Notes under the pieces: generated by a model | The model's database searches: none | What the model saw: only the letters and a program-made list of their open reading frames with translations | What the model was told of the DNA's origin: nothing | Shown: in pieces, positions 22,209 to 34,532 of the stretch | Layout of the letters: every line of letters begins with the position of its first letter | Numbering within the stretch: position 1 is the stretch's first letter | Source of the DNA: Adenophora triphylla var. japonica | Lineage: Eukaryota > Streptophyta > Magnoliopsida > Asterales > Campanulaceae | Direction of reading: 5' to 3' | Assembly: GCA_022495995.1 (NCBI GenBank) | Contig: JAFEMH010000077.1 | Coordinates: forward strand, 372,001 to 436,000 | DNA: 64,000 nucleotides | Position numbers and translations under genes: made by a program

Positions 22209-22853
22209 CTCCCTCTGTCCTTGTCGAAGTGTCTCAAAAGGACATTTGCACGAAAATTAAGAAAAGTGATGTAAGAAAGAGAAAAATGTTAAATATTGTG
22301 AGCATGAAAAATTAAATAGAAGAGAAAATGAGTGAGAGTAATTAGGGATGGCCAAACCGGACCGGAACCGGACCGGAACCGGAAAATCGGACCGGATGAA
22401 CCGCCATGAACCGGGGAGAAAACCGGAGCAAGAATGCCGGAACCGGTTTGGAGCGGGCGGTTAAGGTTCGCAAAATGGTGAAGCCGGACCAGGAAAAGCC
22501 GAGCCGGACGAAAATTTGTTATTTTTCAATAGAACCGGCCCGGAACCGGACCAAAATCGTGAGAAAGCCGGAGCCGGATAAGCGGAGCGTGAGAAAAGCG
22601 GGCCGGTTAAGGTTCGCCTCCTCAGCCGGAGCAGGGCGGTTGAGGCCGGAATCGGAACCGGACCGGATTTGGTCATCCCTAAGAGTAATAGTTAGGAGAG
22701 AGAATGTTATGAGTGTAAAAGTAAAGTAGGAGAGAGAATGAGTGGGGTAGGAAGAGTATAAAAATAATAAAAACTTTCCTTTTTAGAAATTAGATATTTT
22801 AAATAGAACGTCCAAAAAGAAAACTTGAGACACTTCGATCGAGACGGAGGGAG
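22209..22853. mobile_element. Stowaway MITE split by a hAT-like element
   Basis: Ends CTCCCTCTGTCCTTGTCGAA and the complement of TCGATCGAGACGGAGGGAG, flanked by TA. Without the insert at 22343-22681 it is about 300 bases and the same family as 18155-18442 and 23546-23833. Confidence 0.85.
22343..22681. mobile_element. hAT-like non-autonomous element, CCGGACCGG motif
   Basis: Ends TAGGGATGGCCAAACCGGAC and the complement of GGATTTGGTCATCCCTA. The perfect 8-base duplication agagtaat is at 22335-22342 and 22682-22689. The interior is built from GGAACCGG, CCGGACC and AGCCGGA. It is a relative of 11125-11455 and is younger than the MITE it interrupts. Confidence 0.9.
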
Positions 22854-23545
22854 TACATCATTTATAACATAGACAATTCTACATAGTATTACTTTCTCTA
22901 TGTTCATGAAGTGGATAGATTCAGATGAACTGTCGATTGTATTATTAATTAATCACCATAATTACAATTGAGTAAATAAATAAAAAAAAAGTAAATATAG
23001 AGGTAATAAAAAGAAGAGACTCATTAACTACTCATCTCACTCAAAATATCGCTAATTTCCAATTTATCATAGATATCGTCTTGGGTCCCACCATTGATTT
23101 TTAGATAAAATTATTGCGGTGGATCCATTGCCAAGCCTTATTTTATTTTATTTCGGTAAATATATATTCTAGTGGTGACAAAAAACAAGACAAGAATGAA
23201 GATATATCACATAAATAATTTACAAAATAAAGAGTTTTTAATAATAAAATAAATAAATTATTTTTTGGTAAAAAAAATAAATAAATGAGAACATAATGCG
23301 TTTATGTTACCTTATCCTTTATTTGGAGTTTATCTAAAACGGCAGCAGAACCACTCGTGTCAGTCGAATGACGTGGACGTATAAGAAAGAGATATGCGTA
23401 ATTAAGGCTCTTGAAGTGTGTGCTTTATGAAGAAAGTTTGGATTTATTTTACGGAAAGGTGTGAACACAAAAGGATGCCACTGACACCATCATAAAATAT
23501 TTATAGTTTTAGTATTTTTTATACATATAAAAAAAATAATTAATA
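22854..23545. other. AT-rich intergenic DNA
   Basis: No gene, RNA or clear repeat end is seen in this stretch. Confidence 0.4.
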
Positions 23546-23833
23546 CTTCCTCCGTTCCGGTTCAAAAGACATAAAATCAATCTTGCACGTAAATTAAGAA
23601 AAGTGATATAGGAAAGAGAAAAAGTTTAAATGTTGTGAATATGAAAAATTAAATAGGAGAGAGAATGAGTGGGATGAATAGTTAGGAGAGAGAATGTTGT
23701 GAGTGTAAAAGTAAAGTAGGAGAGAGAATGAGTAGGTGAAATAGTAATAAAAACTTTTCTTTTTGGGACTGTGCCTTTTTAAATGGGACACCCAAAAAAG
23801 AAATTTGTGCCTTTTCGACCGGGACGGAGGGAG
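23546..23833. mobile_element. Stowaway MITE
   Basis: Ends CTTCCTCCGTTCCGGTTCAA and the complement of CGACCGGGACGGAGGGAG, flanked by TA. It is an uninterrupted member of the family at 18155-18442, with the same paired AGGAGAGAGAATG blocks. Confidence 0.88.
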
Positions 23834-23846
23834 TATATATCAAATA

Positions 23847-25093
23847 CTCCCTCCGTCCACTAGGGGTGAGCACGGATCGGTTTGGATCGGTTTTAGGATA
23901 AAATCGACACCAAACCAATAACTATCGGTTTTGTGTAAATCGAAACCATTTACTTCGGTTTCTTAATGGTTCGGTGTTACCGGTTTCGGTGTGATATCGG
24001 TTTGGTTCGGTGTCTTAATGGATTGTTGGGCTTTAATGGGTCTTGTTTGGGCATCAATTACTTTTGTTGGACTTTGTTGGGCCATGCTTATTGAAATTGT
24101 GAACCCTCTTCAATGTTCAAAACCCCAGCTTCGAAGGATACAAAATTGTGAACACCCTAATGCAGTATCAACTTCTCCAAAGTATGACATTTCACAGCAT
24201 CTGAGTGCCTTTACCCTTCCCAAACCAATATAATAAGGGAAAATTAGAAGTAACCTTTTACTTTGTATTAGCAGCCTCTAAGTAACACCATCACTTCAGC
24301 TGTTGAATTTAAAGTAGGCAGAGAAGATTATTGCAAGCATCTGTACCTAAATAACCTTGCAAGAACAGGGGGGGAAATCCTTCAGAGCTCAAAGAAACAT
24401 CCTAATTTACATGTCCTTCTCTCACTGTTTTACGTTAGTTGCTTCACCATATTTAAAGTAGCTGAGTTTTATTATTCAACAAGCATTCCGTCCATTGCCT
24501 ATATAATGTTCTAAAGCATGCCAGCTAAGGCGTTGCCGCATTGTGAATACTAAATGTGGAAAACTGAAAATAAAAGGAGAAAAATAATATATATAGTATA
24601 AGATAAAACGACGTAGTTTTGACTATCGGTGTTAACGGTTTCTTATCGGTTTCTAAATTTTTAAAACCTAAACCAAACCGAAAATTTCGGTTTCTAAAAT
24701 TTTAAAACCTAAACCAAACCAAATGGTTCGGTTTCGGTTTTTTCGGATTCGGTTTTTCGGTGTTAATGGTGTTAACGGTGTTAACGGTTTTTTTTGCTCA
24801 CCCCTACCGTCCACTTAGTTAGTTCACAGTTACTGTTCACGCGTGGATTAAGGAAAAAAATAATGATATAAATGTTGTGAGTGTAAAAGTAAAATAGGAG
24901 AGAGAATGAGTGGAGGGAATAATAAATTATAATGGTGTTGTGAGTATTAAAATAATGTAGGAGAGAGAATGAGTGGGGTATGGTTAATATTTTAATAATA
25001 AAAACTTTCCATTTTAGGTAAAAAACAAAGTGTGAAGTATGTATTTGGACGCCCAAAATAAAAAGTGTGAAGTAAGTAAGTGAACGGATGGAG
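23847..25093. mobile_element. Stowaway MITE split by a hAT-like element
   Basis: Left end CTCCCTCCGTCCAC, right end the complement of AAGTGAACGGATGGAG, flanked by TA. The hAT-like insert at 23861-24806 entered 14 bases inside the left end. Without it the MITE is about 290 bases, related to 25344-25611. Confidence 0.85.
23861..24806. mobile_element. hAT-like non-autonomous element, TCGGTTT motif
   Basis: Ends TAGGGGTGAGCACGGATCGG and the complement of TTTTTGCTCACCCCTA. The perfect 8-base duplication ccgtccac is at 23853-23860 and 24807-24814. Both arms are full of TCGGTTT and AAACCGA motifs. The centre (about 24010-24600) is ordinary sequence without the motif and may be a captured or ancestral segment. 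No transposase frame. Confidence 0.9.
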
Positions 25094-25156
25094 TATATTA
25101 AATTATTTTTTGAATATTTCATTGAGACAATTACTCTCTCCTTCTCAAAATACTTA

Positions 25157-25850
25157 CTCCCTCGGCCCCACATCAAGGTTTCTTGGGATGAATTTCACGC
25201 TTCTTAAATTTTTTTTAAAAAAAATGAATAAAAGTTAAATGTTGGATAGGAATTAATAGTTAATGATTGTTTTTTTGTAAATATGTTAACTTTTTTATAA
25301 GGGTATAATAAATGATTTTTTTTATAATATGGGGTAGGAAATACTCCCTCCGTCCCCAACCCGTCCCCAACCTAGATGCACACTTTGACTTTTTACGTAA
25401 ATTAAGAAGGGAGTATTATATTGAAAGTATTGTGAGTGTGAAAATAAAAAATGAAAGAGAATGAGTGGACGGAATAGTAAATTATAATGGTGTTGTGAGT
25501 ATTAAAATAATGTAGGAGAGAGAATGAATTCCTTTCCATTTTAGGAAATGTGCATGTAGGTTTGGGACGCCCAAAATGAAAAGTGTGCACTTAGGTTGGG
25601 AACGGAGGGAGTAGTAGTTAATGATTGATTTTTTAATAGGAGAGAGAATGAGTGGAAGGAATAGTAAGTTAATGATTGATTTTTTTATAAATATGTTAAA
25701 ATTATAAGGGTATAATGAATGATTTTTTTTGTAAATATATGGAGATTATAAGGGTATAAATATATGAAAAACTTGCCATTTAAGTAAGAAAACCTTGAAG
25801 TGGGACGACCCAAAAGAAAAAGGTGAAACCTTGAAGTGGGACGGAGGAAG
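25157..25850. mobile_element. Outer Stowaway-like MITE containing another MITE
   Basis: The left part CTCCCTCGGCCCCACATCAA and the right part, complement of TTGAAGTGGGACGGAGGAAG, pair as ends of one element flanked by TA. The element at 25344-25611 lies inside it. Flank text GTTAATGATTGATTTTTT recurs on both sides of the inner insert. Confidence 0.7.
25344..25611. mobile_element. Stowaway MITE nested in 25157-25850
   Basis: Ends CTCCCTCCGTCCCCAACC and the complement of GGTTGGGAACGGAGGGAG, flanked by TA. It has the AGGAGAGAGAATG block of the 23847-25093 family. Confidence 0.85.
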
Positions 25851-25932
25851 TATAATTTTAAAAAAAATTACACATATTAACAAAAAATCAATACATAACA
25901 AATAAACTAAATTACTTTTTGAATAATACAAG

Positions 25933-26175
25933 TAGGGATGGCAATCAGATCGGATCGGATCAGTCCTGATCCGAATCCGATTCGAATACTAGAAAGTCAT
26001 ATCCGAATTCGATCCGAACTTACTTGATCCGAGCCCCGATCTGAGCCCCAATCCAATCCGAAGCTGTAACTTTTTTTTTATTTAATCAATTTAATAGAAT
26101 ACTAGAAAGCCATATCCGATCCGATCAAATATCCGATCCGAGACCGTCTACCGAGAGAGAGAGAGGGCTGCTGTG

Positions 26176-26219
<44 letters not shown>

Positions 26220-26473
26220 AATCCTAGATTTTTCCTTGTATAAGGAAGACATAAATGCAAATTTAAAGAACATGAGAGGTAAAAATGAAAAACAATAAGG
26301 TTAATGAAAGCGGATCGGATATCGGATATCGAATCAGATATCAGATCAGATCATACCTAAACCGAATCCGATCTGAAATCCGATCGGATCATGAAAAAAC
26401 CTACCAAATTCGAAAATTTCGGATTGAATCACCCTTCGAAAATGGATCGGGTTCGATTAAATTGTCATCCCTA
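25933..26473. mobile_element. hAT-like non-autonomous element, GATCCGAT motif, with GA microsatellite
   Basis: Ends TAGGGATGGCAATCAGATCG and the complement of AAATTGTCATCCCTA. The perfect 8-base duplication aatacaag is at 25925-25932 and 26474-26481. The arms carry GATCCGAATCCGAT and GGATATCGGATATCG. A (GA)n tract of about 45 bases (26170-26216) sits near the middle. Confidence 0.9.
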
Positions 26474-26481
26474 AATACAAG

Positions 26482-27311
<830 letters not shown>

Positions 27312-27315
<4 letters not shown>

Positions 27316-28085
27316 AAAGGTTTCTTATTTTACAATCAAAATTATTAGTCTTACATTTAACTATTAAATTATTATCTGATACATTTGATAATTTTAATAG
27401 ACAAAACAACAATTTTAATTAAAAAAAATTAACTTTCCTCAGATTTAAAGTCCTAAAAGACTTATTTTCCTAGTGTTAGAAAAATTGATTTTGTCATAAA
27501 AATTAATCATATTTTCTTTTATAGATTTATATCTCTAACTATATTTATCTTTTATAGAAAAAAAATAATAATTTAGCTGAAATTTGCTTGAAGTGTGGGA
27601 TTAATGCTAATTATATTTATTTTTTTTGACAGAAAGTAAGTATTGAGACCACATCAAGACAATGAATTAAACAAGTTCCTTTCATTATGGTACAATGAAC
27701 CAAGTTTTTAATGACAATAGAGATACATTGTTAACATACATACTTAAATTGTAATAATTAATGAATACTTAACATATTACAGGCACTTTTAAAAAGTACT
27801 AGAAATAAATGATGTATTTTGATGGGATTTGAATTCCCGACCTTTTTTACGAACATGAACATCGAATGCCGATTGAGTTAGAGCTCTTTGACACGTTGTT
27901 GATGTAATACTGTCACTCTGATTCTAACAAATTTCTACTCCCTCTGATCTCAAAATGTCCAATTTTTTTCAAAAAAAAAATATTTTTGTTCAAGAATGAA
28001 TTTGAAAACTTTTAAAATTACCAATTATACTAAATATTATCAGTAGTTAGTTTAGAGGATACAATGAGTAGATAAACTTTATTAG
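27312..28085. other. AT-rich intergenic DNA with a MITE fragment
   Basis: No gene. CTCCCTCTGATCTCAAAATG at 27939 looks like one end of the 14969-type MITE without its partner. A degenerate SINE-like stretch is listed separately. Confidence 0.4.
27830..27915 (-). mobile_element. Degenerate tRNA-like SINE head
   Basis: The minus strand reads AGAGCTCTAACTCAATCGGC, an A-box-like stretch, and about 40 bases later GGAATTCAAATCCC, a worn B box. Body length and target duplication could not be defined. Confidence 0.35.
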
Positions 28086-28474
28086 TGTAGTTGTCCATAC
28101 GGGCTTCGGGCTTGGCCCATTTGGCCCGCTACAGGTAGCAGGCATAGCCCGGCCCGGTCTTTTTTTCCTTTTCCGGCTTCAACTAACTAGGCCTATTGAC
28201 AAAAAAGGGGCAAGTCCATTTATTTATTTATTTTAGGGTAAACTGGCTAAAAATTTCATCAAATGGTGCAGCAGAATTTCAGGAGCATTTTTTTTATTTC
28301 ACAAAGATTTTTAAAGAAAAAATAGTTGCTGACCCGGGCCAAACGGGCTTTAGGCCCGACATGAATGCCCACACGCTCATGACCCGGTCAAGATAGCTCA
28401 CGAGGCAGGCTGACTGCCTTTCCAATGGGCCTGGCTTGGCAGGCTAGGGCCCAACTATATCATGGACATCTCCA
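28086..28474. mobile_element. hAT-like non-autonomous element, GGGCC/GGCCC motif
   Basis: Ends TGTAGTTGTCCATACGGGC and the complement of ATATCATGGACATCTCCA match at 11 of 13 terminal bases. Flanks ctttattag and ctttatcat are similar. The interior holds CGGGCTTGGCCCATTTGGCC, GCCCGGCCCGG and GGGCCTGGCTTGGC. It is an older, less certain member of the motif-filled group. Confidence 0.5.
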
Positions 28475-28680
28475 CTTTATCATGGCCCATCAAAATATGC
28501 CGCTTTTATGCATCTCATATTTCATGCCAATTTGGCCCCAACTATAGAGAGGGGAAAGGGGAAGAAAAAGGAAAGTGTAATCAAATGCTGACAATAAGAA
28601 ACTTAAGAGAAAAAATATTACGCCATTTTTTTCTTCCAATTCCAAATCTGATAGTTGGATTATCATAGCTAGAATAGCGT

Positions 28681-28756
28681 AAAACGGCCCCAAAAAAGAA
28701 AGTCGCATTTGACTAGTTAAAACGGCCCCAAAAAAGAAAGTCGCATTTGACTAGTT
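28681..28756. repeat. 38-base perfect tandem duplication
   Basis: Two identical 38-base copies, 28681-28718 and 28719-28756, starting AAAACGGCCCCAAAAAAG and ending TTTGACTAGTT. It lies past the 3' end of the unknown gene. Confidence 0.95.
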
Positions 28757-29288
28757 AACGCTTAAGCTGGACGTGATAGTTCCATGTTGTACAAGATGAA
28801 GATACCGTCTGTCACCCATTCGCCAATTATGCTTCGATCATCCACAAGTATATTAACTCTTATTTTTCTGTGGTCGATACTCGATAGTCGATAAGGCTCG
28901 ATTTTATTTGCTAGCAGCCAAAGTAATAAGAGTGACAGAACAAAGAAATGTCAAGTAACATTTTTACCAGAATTAAAACTATATGAGTAACTGAATACTA
29001 ATGCCTGAACCAGGCATCTTTTTCATTTATTATATGAAAATACAATACCTATTAATTTAAATAAATTAATTAATTATACTCCATAAAAGAAACAAAGCTA
29101 TCAGAAGTAACAAGAACACAAAGGATTTAGCTAATGTATTTTGACTTGTACCTGAGTTGGGAAATCAATTTCCGGGGAGCAAGAGAGGAAGAACTGTTTA
29201 AGCTACAAAAATGGTCGAACGGAGTAACAGCAAACTGTTTTAAGACAGTTGTGCCGTAGTAGTACCAATTTTCGCCCCTGATTGATTT

Positions 29289-30391
29289 TCATTTCTTGGG
29301 CTGTAGCTTTTGAGTAGCTTGCAACGGAGCTGTAATTGACACAGATTTTTCGATGACAATATTCAAAGTCTTCATACGCAGCATCTCTTTTCCTGAAATA
29401 ATAATTAAATAAAATAGGAAAAATCAGAACCAGCTGCAGCACGGTATAGTCATGTTGTTTTTGAAGTATTTCCTAAAATGGAAACATTAAGGATGTAGGG
29501 AAAAAACACCTAGTTGTCGTACCTTCTTCTATTGTTAAATGTATGGCTCTTTTTTCCAACTCAACTGCACGTCTACTAAGTTCAGCTGGAGATAGATGTT
29601 GAAGCCCTTTAAGAAACAATTAAGAAATTGAGTTTGAGTTAGTTTTAATGTAAAATACCAAAGAAAGTAAGTACTCCCTCCGTCCCATAATGAATGTCCA
29701 AAAAACTTTCAAATTTGCTTTTGATTAAGAGTAAATATCAGATTTTTTTGGACATTCATTTTGGGACAGAGGGAGTAATAAAATAAGTCTTACTCTGAAT
29801 GTGCTCTATTTCACAAGGCTCAGAATCACAGTACTTTATATAATCTTGCAGTCGATTTTGTCGTTCACTCCTTTTCTGTTCACCTAACTGTCTAGCCTCT
29901 GAGAAAACGTTGCCAGGTTTGCCAAGGAAATTGGGCACTAATGGAATAGTACCATTAGAATTTGCCCTTGAAAACACCATATTCTTCTCGTTTTTCTGAC
30001 CTTGTTTTGGGGGTAATACATGCTGTGTGTTGGGGAAATTTTTGAATGAGGGTAAATCAGTATATGAACTTGTGTTACCAGGAATTCTTCCTTTCCCAGC
30101 TCCAGATTCCAGTTTTCTACAGGCATACGTAAAATTATCATTTGTAGCATTACTGGTCAGGGGCGGAGGGGAAGTTGGTCTTTTCGTTCCAGAAACCTTG
30201 GTTGCATCTCTAAAAGCTCCGTCTTCATGTAAAACCGAAGTTTCTTTACCATTAGGTAATAAGCTCCGGCTGTTGTTATGAACATCCCTCAATGCTACCT
30301 TCTTTGTAGCAATAGGGGATTGCTTATGGAAAGTGGATATGCCAGTAACACTGTTGCCCAAGCCATTGCTATTGATGTCAGAATTGATCAT
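29289..30391 (-). CDS. Hypothetical protein (3 exons, 261 aa)
   Basis: Exons 29794-30391, 29523-29606 and 29289-29392 join in phase through two GT-AG introns to 262 codons ending TGA. The ATG at 30391 is preceded in frame by TAA, so it is the likely start. The first about 190 residues are Ser/Asn/Pro-rich and look disordered. From about residue 165 the protein is charged and likely helical (EARQLGEQKRSERQNRLQDY, then HLSPAELSRRAVELEKRAIH), ending in a Lys-rich tail. The helical C-terminus looks like the conserved part. I do not recognise a family and assign no function. Splicing removes a MITE (29674-29775) that otherwise extends the exon 1 frame. The 5' leader may begin near 33.2 kb. Confidence 0.7.
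29674..29775. mobile_element. Short Stowaway MITE in intron 1 of the hypothetical gene
   Basis: CTCCCTCCGTCCCATAATGA pairs with the complement of TCATTTTGGGACAGAGGGAG, flanked by TA. Same family and size as the element in catalase intron 3. It fills more than half of the 187-base intron and ends 18 bases from the exon 1 donor. Confidence 0.88.
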
Positions 30392-30672
30392 TGGTTAGAT
30401 CGATAAATGTAGCTTAACCAACAAACGCTTCTCCAGAACTTCACACGAGTGGCCTGAGTCAAGATATAGATCAGCTTAAGAAGACCGAAAGTTTTCAACA
30501 AAAAGGATTTTCGATCAATAAAAGTATCTTTGGGCAAACTTTGTTCTCATCCACCGTACTTTCAATGGTGTTTTACTTTTGCCATTATACTTTTTGTTCT
30601 TGAGAAAAAACACTGTAGTTTGGAAAATATAGCATTTCGCCCCCAAATCCGTGACTAAATCCTTGACTAATC

Positions 30673-31461
30673 CGTGGAGATTAAAACTTAACAATAGAAA
30701 ATAGCAAGGGTAATTCTGGAAGTTGCATAAACACCAACAATTTTGTAGGATATGTCCTAATGTGAATATAATGGAAAGTCTAACTCATTTACAAATATAT
30801 ACGGTGAAAAATGACAAGTACTCGATGACTCAAGCCAAAACAACTACTGGGAACCTAGATTTAAGCTCAGCTCAAGTACATCCCAAATCGAACTATTTAA
30901 GCTCATACTCGCAACATTTATTTTTTCTTGATCCCCGCCCGTGCAAAGTCAATGTAGGAAGCTTAAATTGGGACGGGGGTAGTATAATGGTAAAAGTGAG
31001 ACGCAATTGAAAGAACAATGGATGGATGAAAACGGACTTTGGCCTATATCTTTTAAAAGATGTAAAATTTGGACAACTAATAGAATCACTTGTACAAAAG
31101 ATGTTGACCAAATTTTTACTTATCAAAAATAAATGTTGGCCAACTACAGAATCAGCCCCTTCTTAACATGAGTGATGTGTAAATGAGAATATTGGGAAGA
31201 TAAGGTAAAATCAAACACGATAAATACAACGCAAACACATACACGTAAGCCAAGTGGAGATTAACAGTAGAAAATAGCAAGGGTAATTCTGGAAGTTGCA
31301 TAAATACCGACAATTTTGAAGGATATGTCCTAATGTGAATATAATGGAAAGTCTAACTCATTTACAAATATATACGGTGAAAAATGACAAGCACTCAAGC
31401 CAAGACAACTACTGGGAACCTAGATTTAAGCTCAGCTCAAGTACATCCCAAATCGAACTAT
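30673..31461. repeat. Direct duplication of a 210-220 base segment
   Basis: 30673-30896 and 31254-31461 share nearly all their sequence, from GTGGAGATTAA through AATAGCAAGGGTAATTCTGG to CCCAAATCGAACTAT. They differ by a few substitutions and a short deletion (CTCGATGA missing in the second). The 357 bases between carry the worn MITE end. Confidence 0.85.
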
Positions 31462-32049
31462 AGACTAGCTCAGCTCAAGCATAACTCAAGTCTATATATA
31501 AAGACTAAAGACCATAATAACTATACATAATTGCATCTATTGCACGATTATTGAAGTTAGTAGAGTCGAGACGAACTTGAATCATTTATAAATTGACCCT
31601 TAAAAACATGTTTGAACTCAAGTCTAACACGAACTGAGCTGAGCGTCGGGCTTTAAGCAATAGACATTCAGAGATGGAAGGAATATCCAAGTTCCCTTCC
31701 GAAAATAATTACCATTGATGTCTCTTAACACAAAGTTGAACAAAGTCAAAATGGTAAATACGAATTAATTTTATAGCCTAAAATTGGAATTTTGTTTCTT
31801 AATTCCCATGAAAAAAAAACAACAGAAACATCTTTTTAAACAAAATTAGTAACAATTCAGTTCAACATTAAACAACTTTATCAATTACTTGCAATGCTTG
31901 GATCGCTATAGAGAACTGCAATTCAAATAAATCAATACTTTTTGTTCTTGTTAATTGCCAGGGTGCTGATGAGCCCATAACAAAATATTCGGCCCCACAA
32001 ATGTTTACCCGGCCCAAGCCCGAATATGATCCATCTAGAATCACTTATA

Positions 32050-32310
32050 GCCCCTATTTCATGAGGATCTCGTCAAGGGCAAGTCGTATTGTGTATCTTG
32101 CATCTCGCATCATGGTTCTCGCATCTCGTCAAGGGCTTGGTTCTCGCATCTCGTCAAGAGCATGTTTCTCGCATCTCGTCAAGGGCATGTTTCTCGCATC
32201 TCGTCAAGGGCATGGTTCTCTCATCTCGTCAAGGGCATGGTTCTCGCATCTTGTATCTCGTTTCTCGCCTCTAGCATCCTGGTTCTCGCATCTCGTTTCT
32301 CGCGGCATGT
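32050..32310. repeat. Minisatellite, 25-base unit
   Basis: The unit GGTTCTCGCATCTCGTCAAG (plus GGCAT) is repeated about eight times with drift (TTTCTCGCATCTCG, TTGTATCTCG). Repeat-derived open frames (ASRQGHVSRISSR) cross it in several frames and are not genes. Confidence 0.85.
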
Positions 32311-33157
32311 TTATATCTCCAAGCAAGGTCCATGCCATCTGTCTAGTTTCTTACCTTGATCTTATCCATCCAGACGAAATCTCCTACTTGATATCCCACC
32401 AACCACGACGTGACACGTGTAAAGTAACTTGATAATGACTCTCCACTACTTGGCTATATATACTCCCTCCCACCATTTACAATGTAAGTGGACTCTCTCC
32501 CATTTTCTCTCTCTAAAATGTCTTGTGATAATTTTCTATATACTTGCCATAGATCGGATTGATGATTCTCACGCCGGAGGTTTTTTTTTGGGGGAGGGGG
32601 GGGGGGAAAGGCCCCCACCCCTAACAGTGTCTTATTTTGTAGGTCACATAATATATCAAACCCGAGGGACATCCGTCCGAATCATATAGCGTTGCCACCC
32701 CCGGTAAGCCATTTTTCATGGCAGCATCAGGTGCCTAACACGAAATGGATACTGACAAAGAAACACACACACACACACAAAAAAAAATCCCCAAAAAAAT
32801 AATCCACTAAATACCCAATTATTTAAACTATGCTTAACGAAGATTTTTTGTACCAATTTTAAAATTACCCACTATAAATTGGACTTCCCAAACTTCAAAT
32901 TCAACAAAAAAAATAAAATTACAAATCAATCAAATTCCTTGAAAAAATTCCCCACTTTTGGAGCAAAACTACTTAATTATTCAATATAAAGTCAAAATCA
33001 CATCGAACCAAAGCATAGAAACAGTGTATTACAAAATCGTATACAAACGTTGAAGCAAATAATTGAAAACAAATAATATTAATTAATAATCAACTGAAGA
33101 AGATGATGAAGAAAGAAAGAACGACATTTCATAGATATGAACGGAAAGAGAGTTTAC

Positions 33158-33270
33158 CGTTTGAGAGCTGCAATTTCAACGCAGATCCAGAGAACGGCGG
33201 CGGTGGAAGTGAGTGTGTGTGTGTGACGGCGCGAGGAAAAGACTCGATGTGGGTTTTTAAAATAGGGCGG
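33158..33270 (-). promoter_or_regulatory. Possible promoter and first untranslated exon of the hypothetical gene
   Basis: On the minus strand an AT box (ATTTTAAAAACCC, about 33255-33264) is followed by a CA-rich and CCGCCG-rich leader-like stretch, ending in CTCTCAAACG and a good donor GTAAAC (33157-33152). This looks like a non-coding first exon spliced far downstream to the exon at 30391. Link to that gene is inference. Confidence 0.35.
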
Positions 33271-33381
33271 TTTGGCTCCAAACTCCAAAATAAGCGAATA
33301 GTAAAGCGTTTCCTTTTCTTTATCACTACCCATATTCTGGGGGCGGGGCGATGGACGCCAAAATTATATTATTGTATTTAA

Positions 33382-33963
33382 TAATTAAAATTTAATATAT
33401 AAAAGATTATTTTTTTTTATTTGTTTTTCTTACAATATTTTTTCATTCAAAATATTTAAAAAAAAATTATATTAAAAAATAATGATAATAAACTAAACAT
33501 GAAATATTCAATTTAAAAGACAAATATTACAAAATAATATTAAATAAAATTTAAATTTCAATAATCATGTATTACATTTATACATTATGAAAAACTTTCT
33601 TTAAAGACAAATTCAATATTGAGTCCATTTATAAAGGGTTTAAAAAGAAAAATTCTAATTTTATTCAAAAATTTCAATATTGAGTCCATTTATAAAGGGC
33701 TTAAAAATATATATTTTAATATAATCAAATTAATTTTAATTTTATTAGGCACATAAAATTTATTCATAAAAAATGAAATTATTTTTTTAACAACTAATAG
33801 AAAAGCTTCAAGTAGTGCATCGATAGATCCTAATGTTCCCATACCATCTGCTCTATCTACAATCACAACCGTTCCCACTCACCCTTAACCTGCTCCCTCA
33901 CTTCCAATCTTTTCCAAAAAAACTGAGAGGCTGAAAAATTACCCTCAACTGATCAACTGTGGG
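33382..33963. other. AT-rich intergenic DNA
   Basis: No gene is seen. AATATTGAGTCCATTTATAA occurs twice (33614 and 33671), marking a short local duplication. Confidence 0.4.
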
Positions 33964-34099
33964 TAAGGTTGTAAATGAATAGAACTTTTTTTATTCGATT
34001 CGAGTATTCGGTATTCGAATTTTTTTATTGATTCGATAAGTATTCGAATTCGAATAATATCTCACGATATTTGATTCGAGTATTCGCGAATATTATTCG

Positions 34100-34191
<92 letters not shown>

Positions 34192-34253
34192 ATACGAATC
34201 GAATACTCGAATCAAATACCGATATTTGATTCGAGTATTCGCGAATATTATTC

Positions 34254-34325
<72 letters not shown>

Positions 34326-34528
34326 ATACGAATCGAATACTCGAATCAAATACCGAATCAAATACCGAATCGAATCGAATCGAATAATTCGAATATCAAT
34401 TTTGAATCGAACACGAATCAATTTTATATTCGAATACGAATCGAATACGAATACGAATATTCGAATATTTTCACGAATCGAATCGAATACGATGATATTC
34501 GATTCGATTCGATTTGTTTACTCCCCTA
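33964..34528. mobile_element. hAT-like non-autonomous element, ATTCGAAT motif, with two (TA)n tracts
   Basis: The right end, read as complement, is TAGGGGAGTAAACAAATCG; the left end is a worn TAAGGTTGTAAATGAATAG. Left flank actgtggg and right flank actgtgta share six bases; the right flank is cut by the LTR that starts at 34533. The arms are filled with ATTCGAAT, GAATCGAATCGAAT and TATTCGAATA. (TA)n runs of about 85 and 65 bases (34107-34189, 34257-34323) lie inside. Confidence 0.75.
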
Positions 34529-34532
34529 ACTG

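Larger units (their letters stand above)
30392..33157. other. Probable 5' intron or upstream DNA of the hypothetical gene
   Basis: No coding frame is supported. It contains the duplicated segment (30673-30896 and 31254-31461), a worn MITE right end (TTGGGACGGGGGTAGTATAA, 30967), a minisatellite (32050-32310) and a G-rich run at 32588-32608. Confidence 0.45.

Noticed and set aside
22406..22729. ORF of 107 aa rich in Arg/Pro/Gly
   Set aside because: It is the CCGG motif filler of a hAT-like element; the same artefact occurs at 11105-11500.
32001..32432. ORF of 143 aa rich in Ser/Arg/His
   Set aside because: Crosses the 25-base minisatellite, where several frames give similar repeats; no domain.
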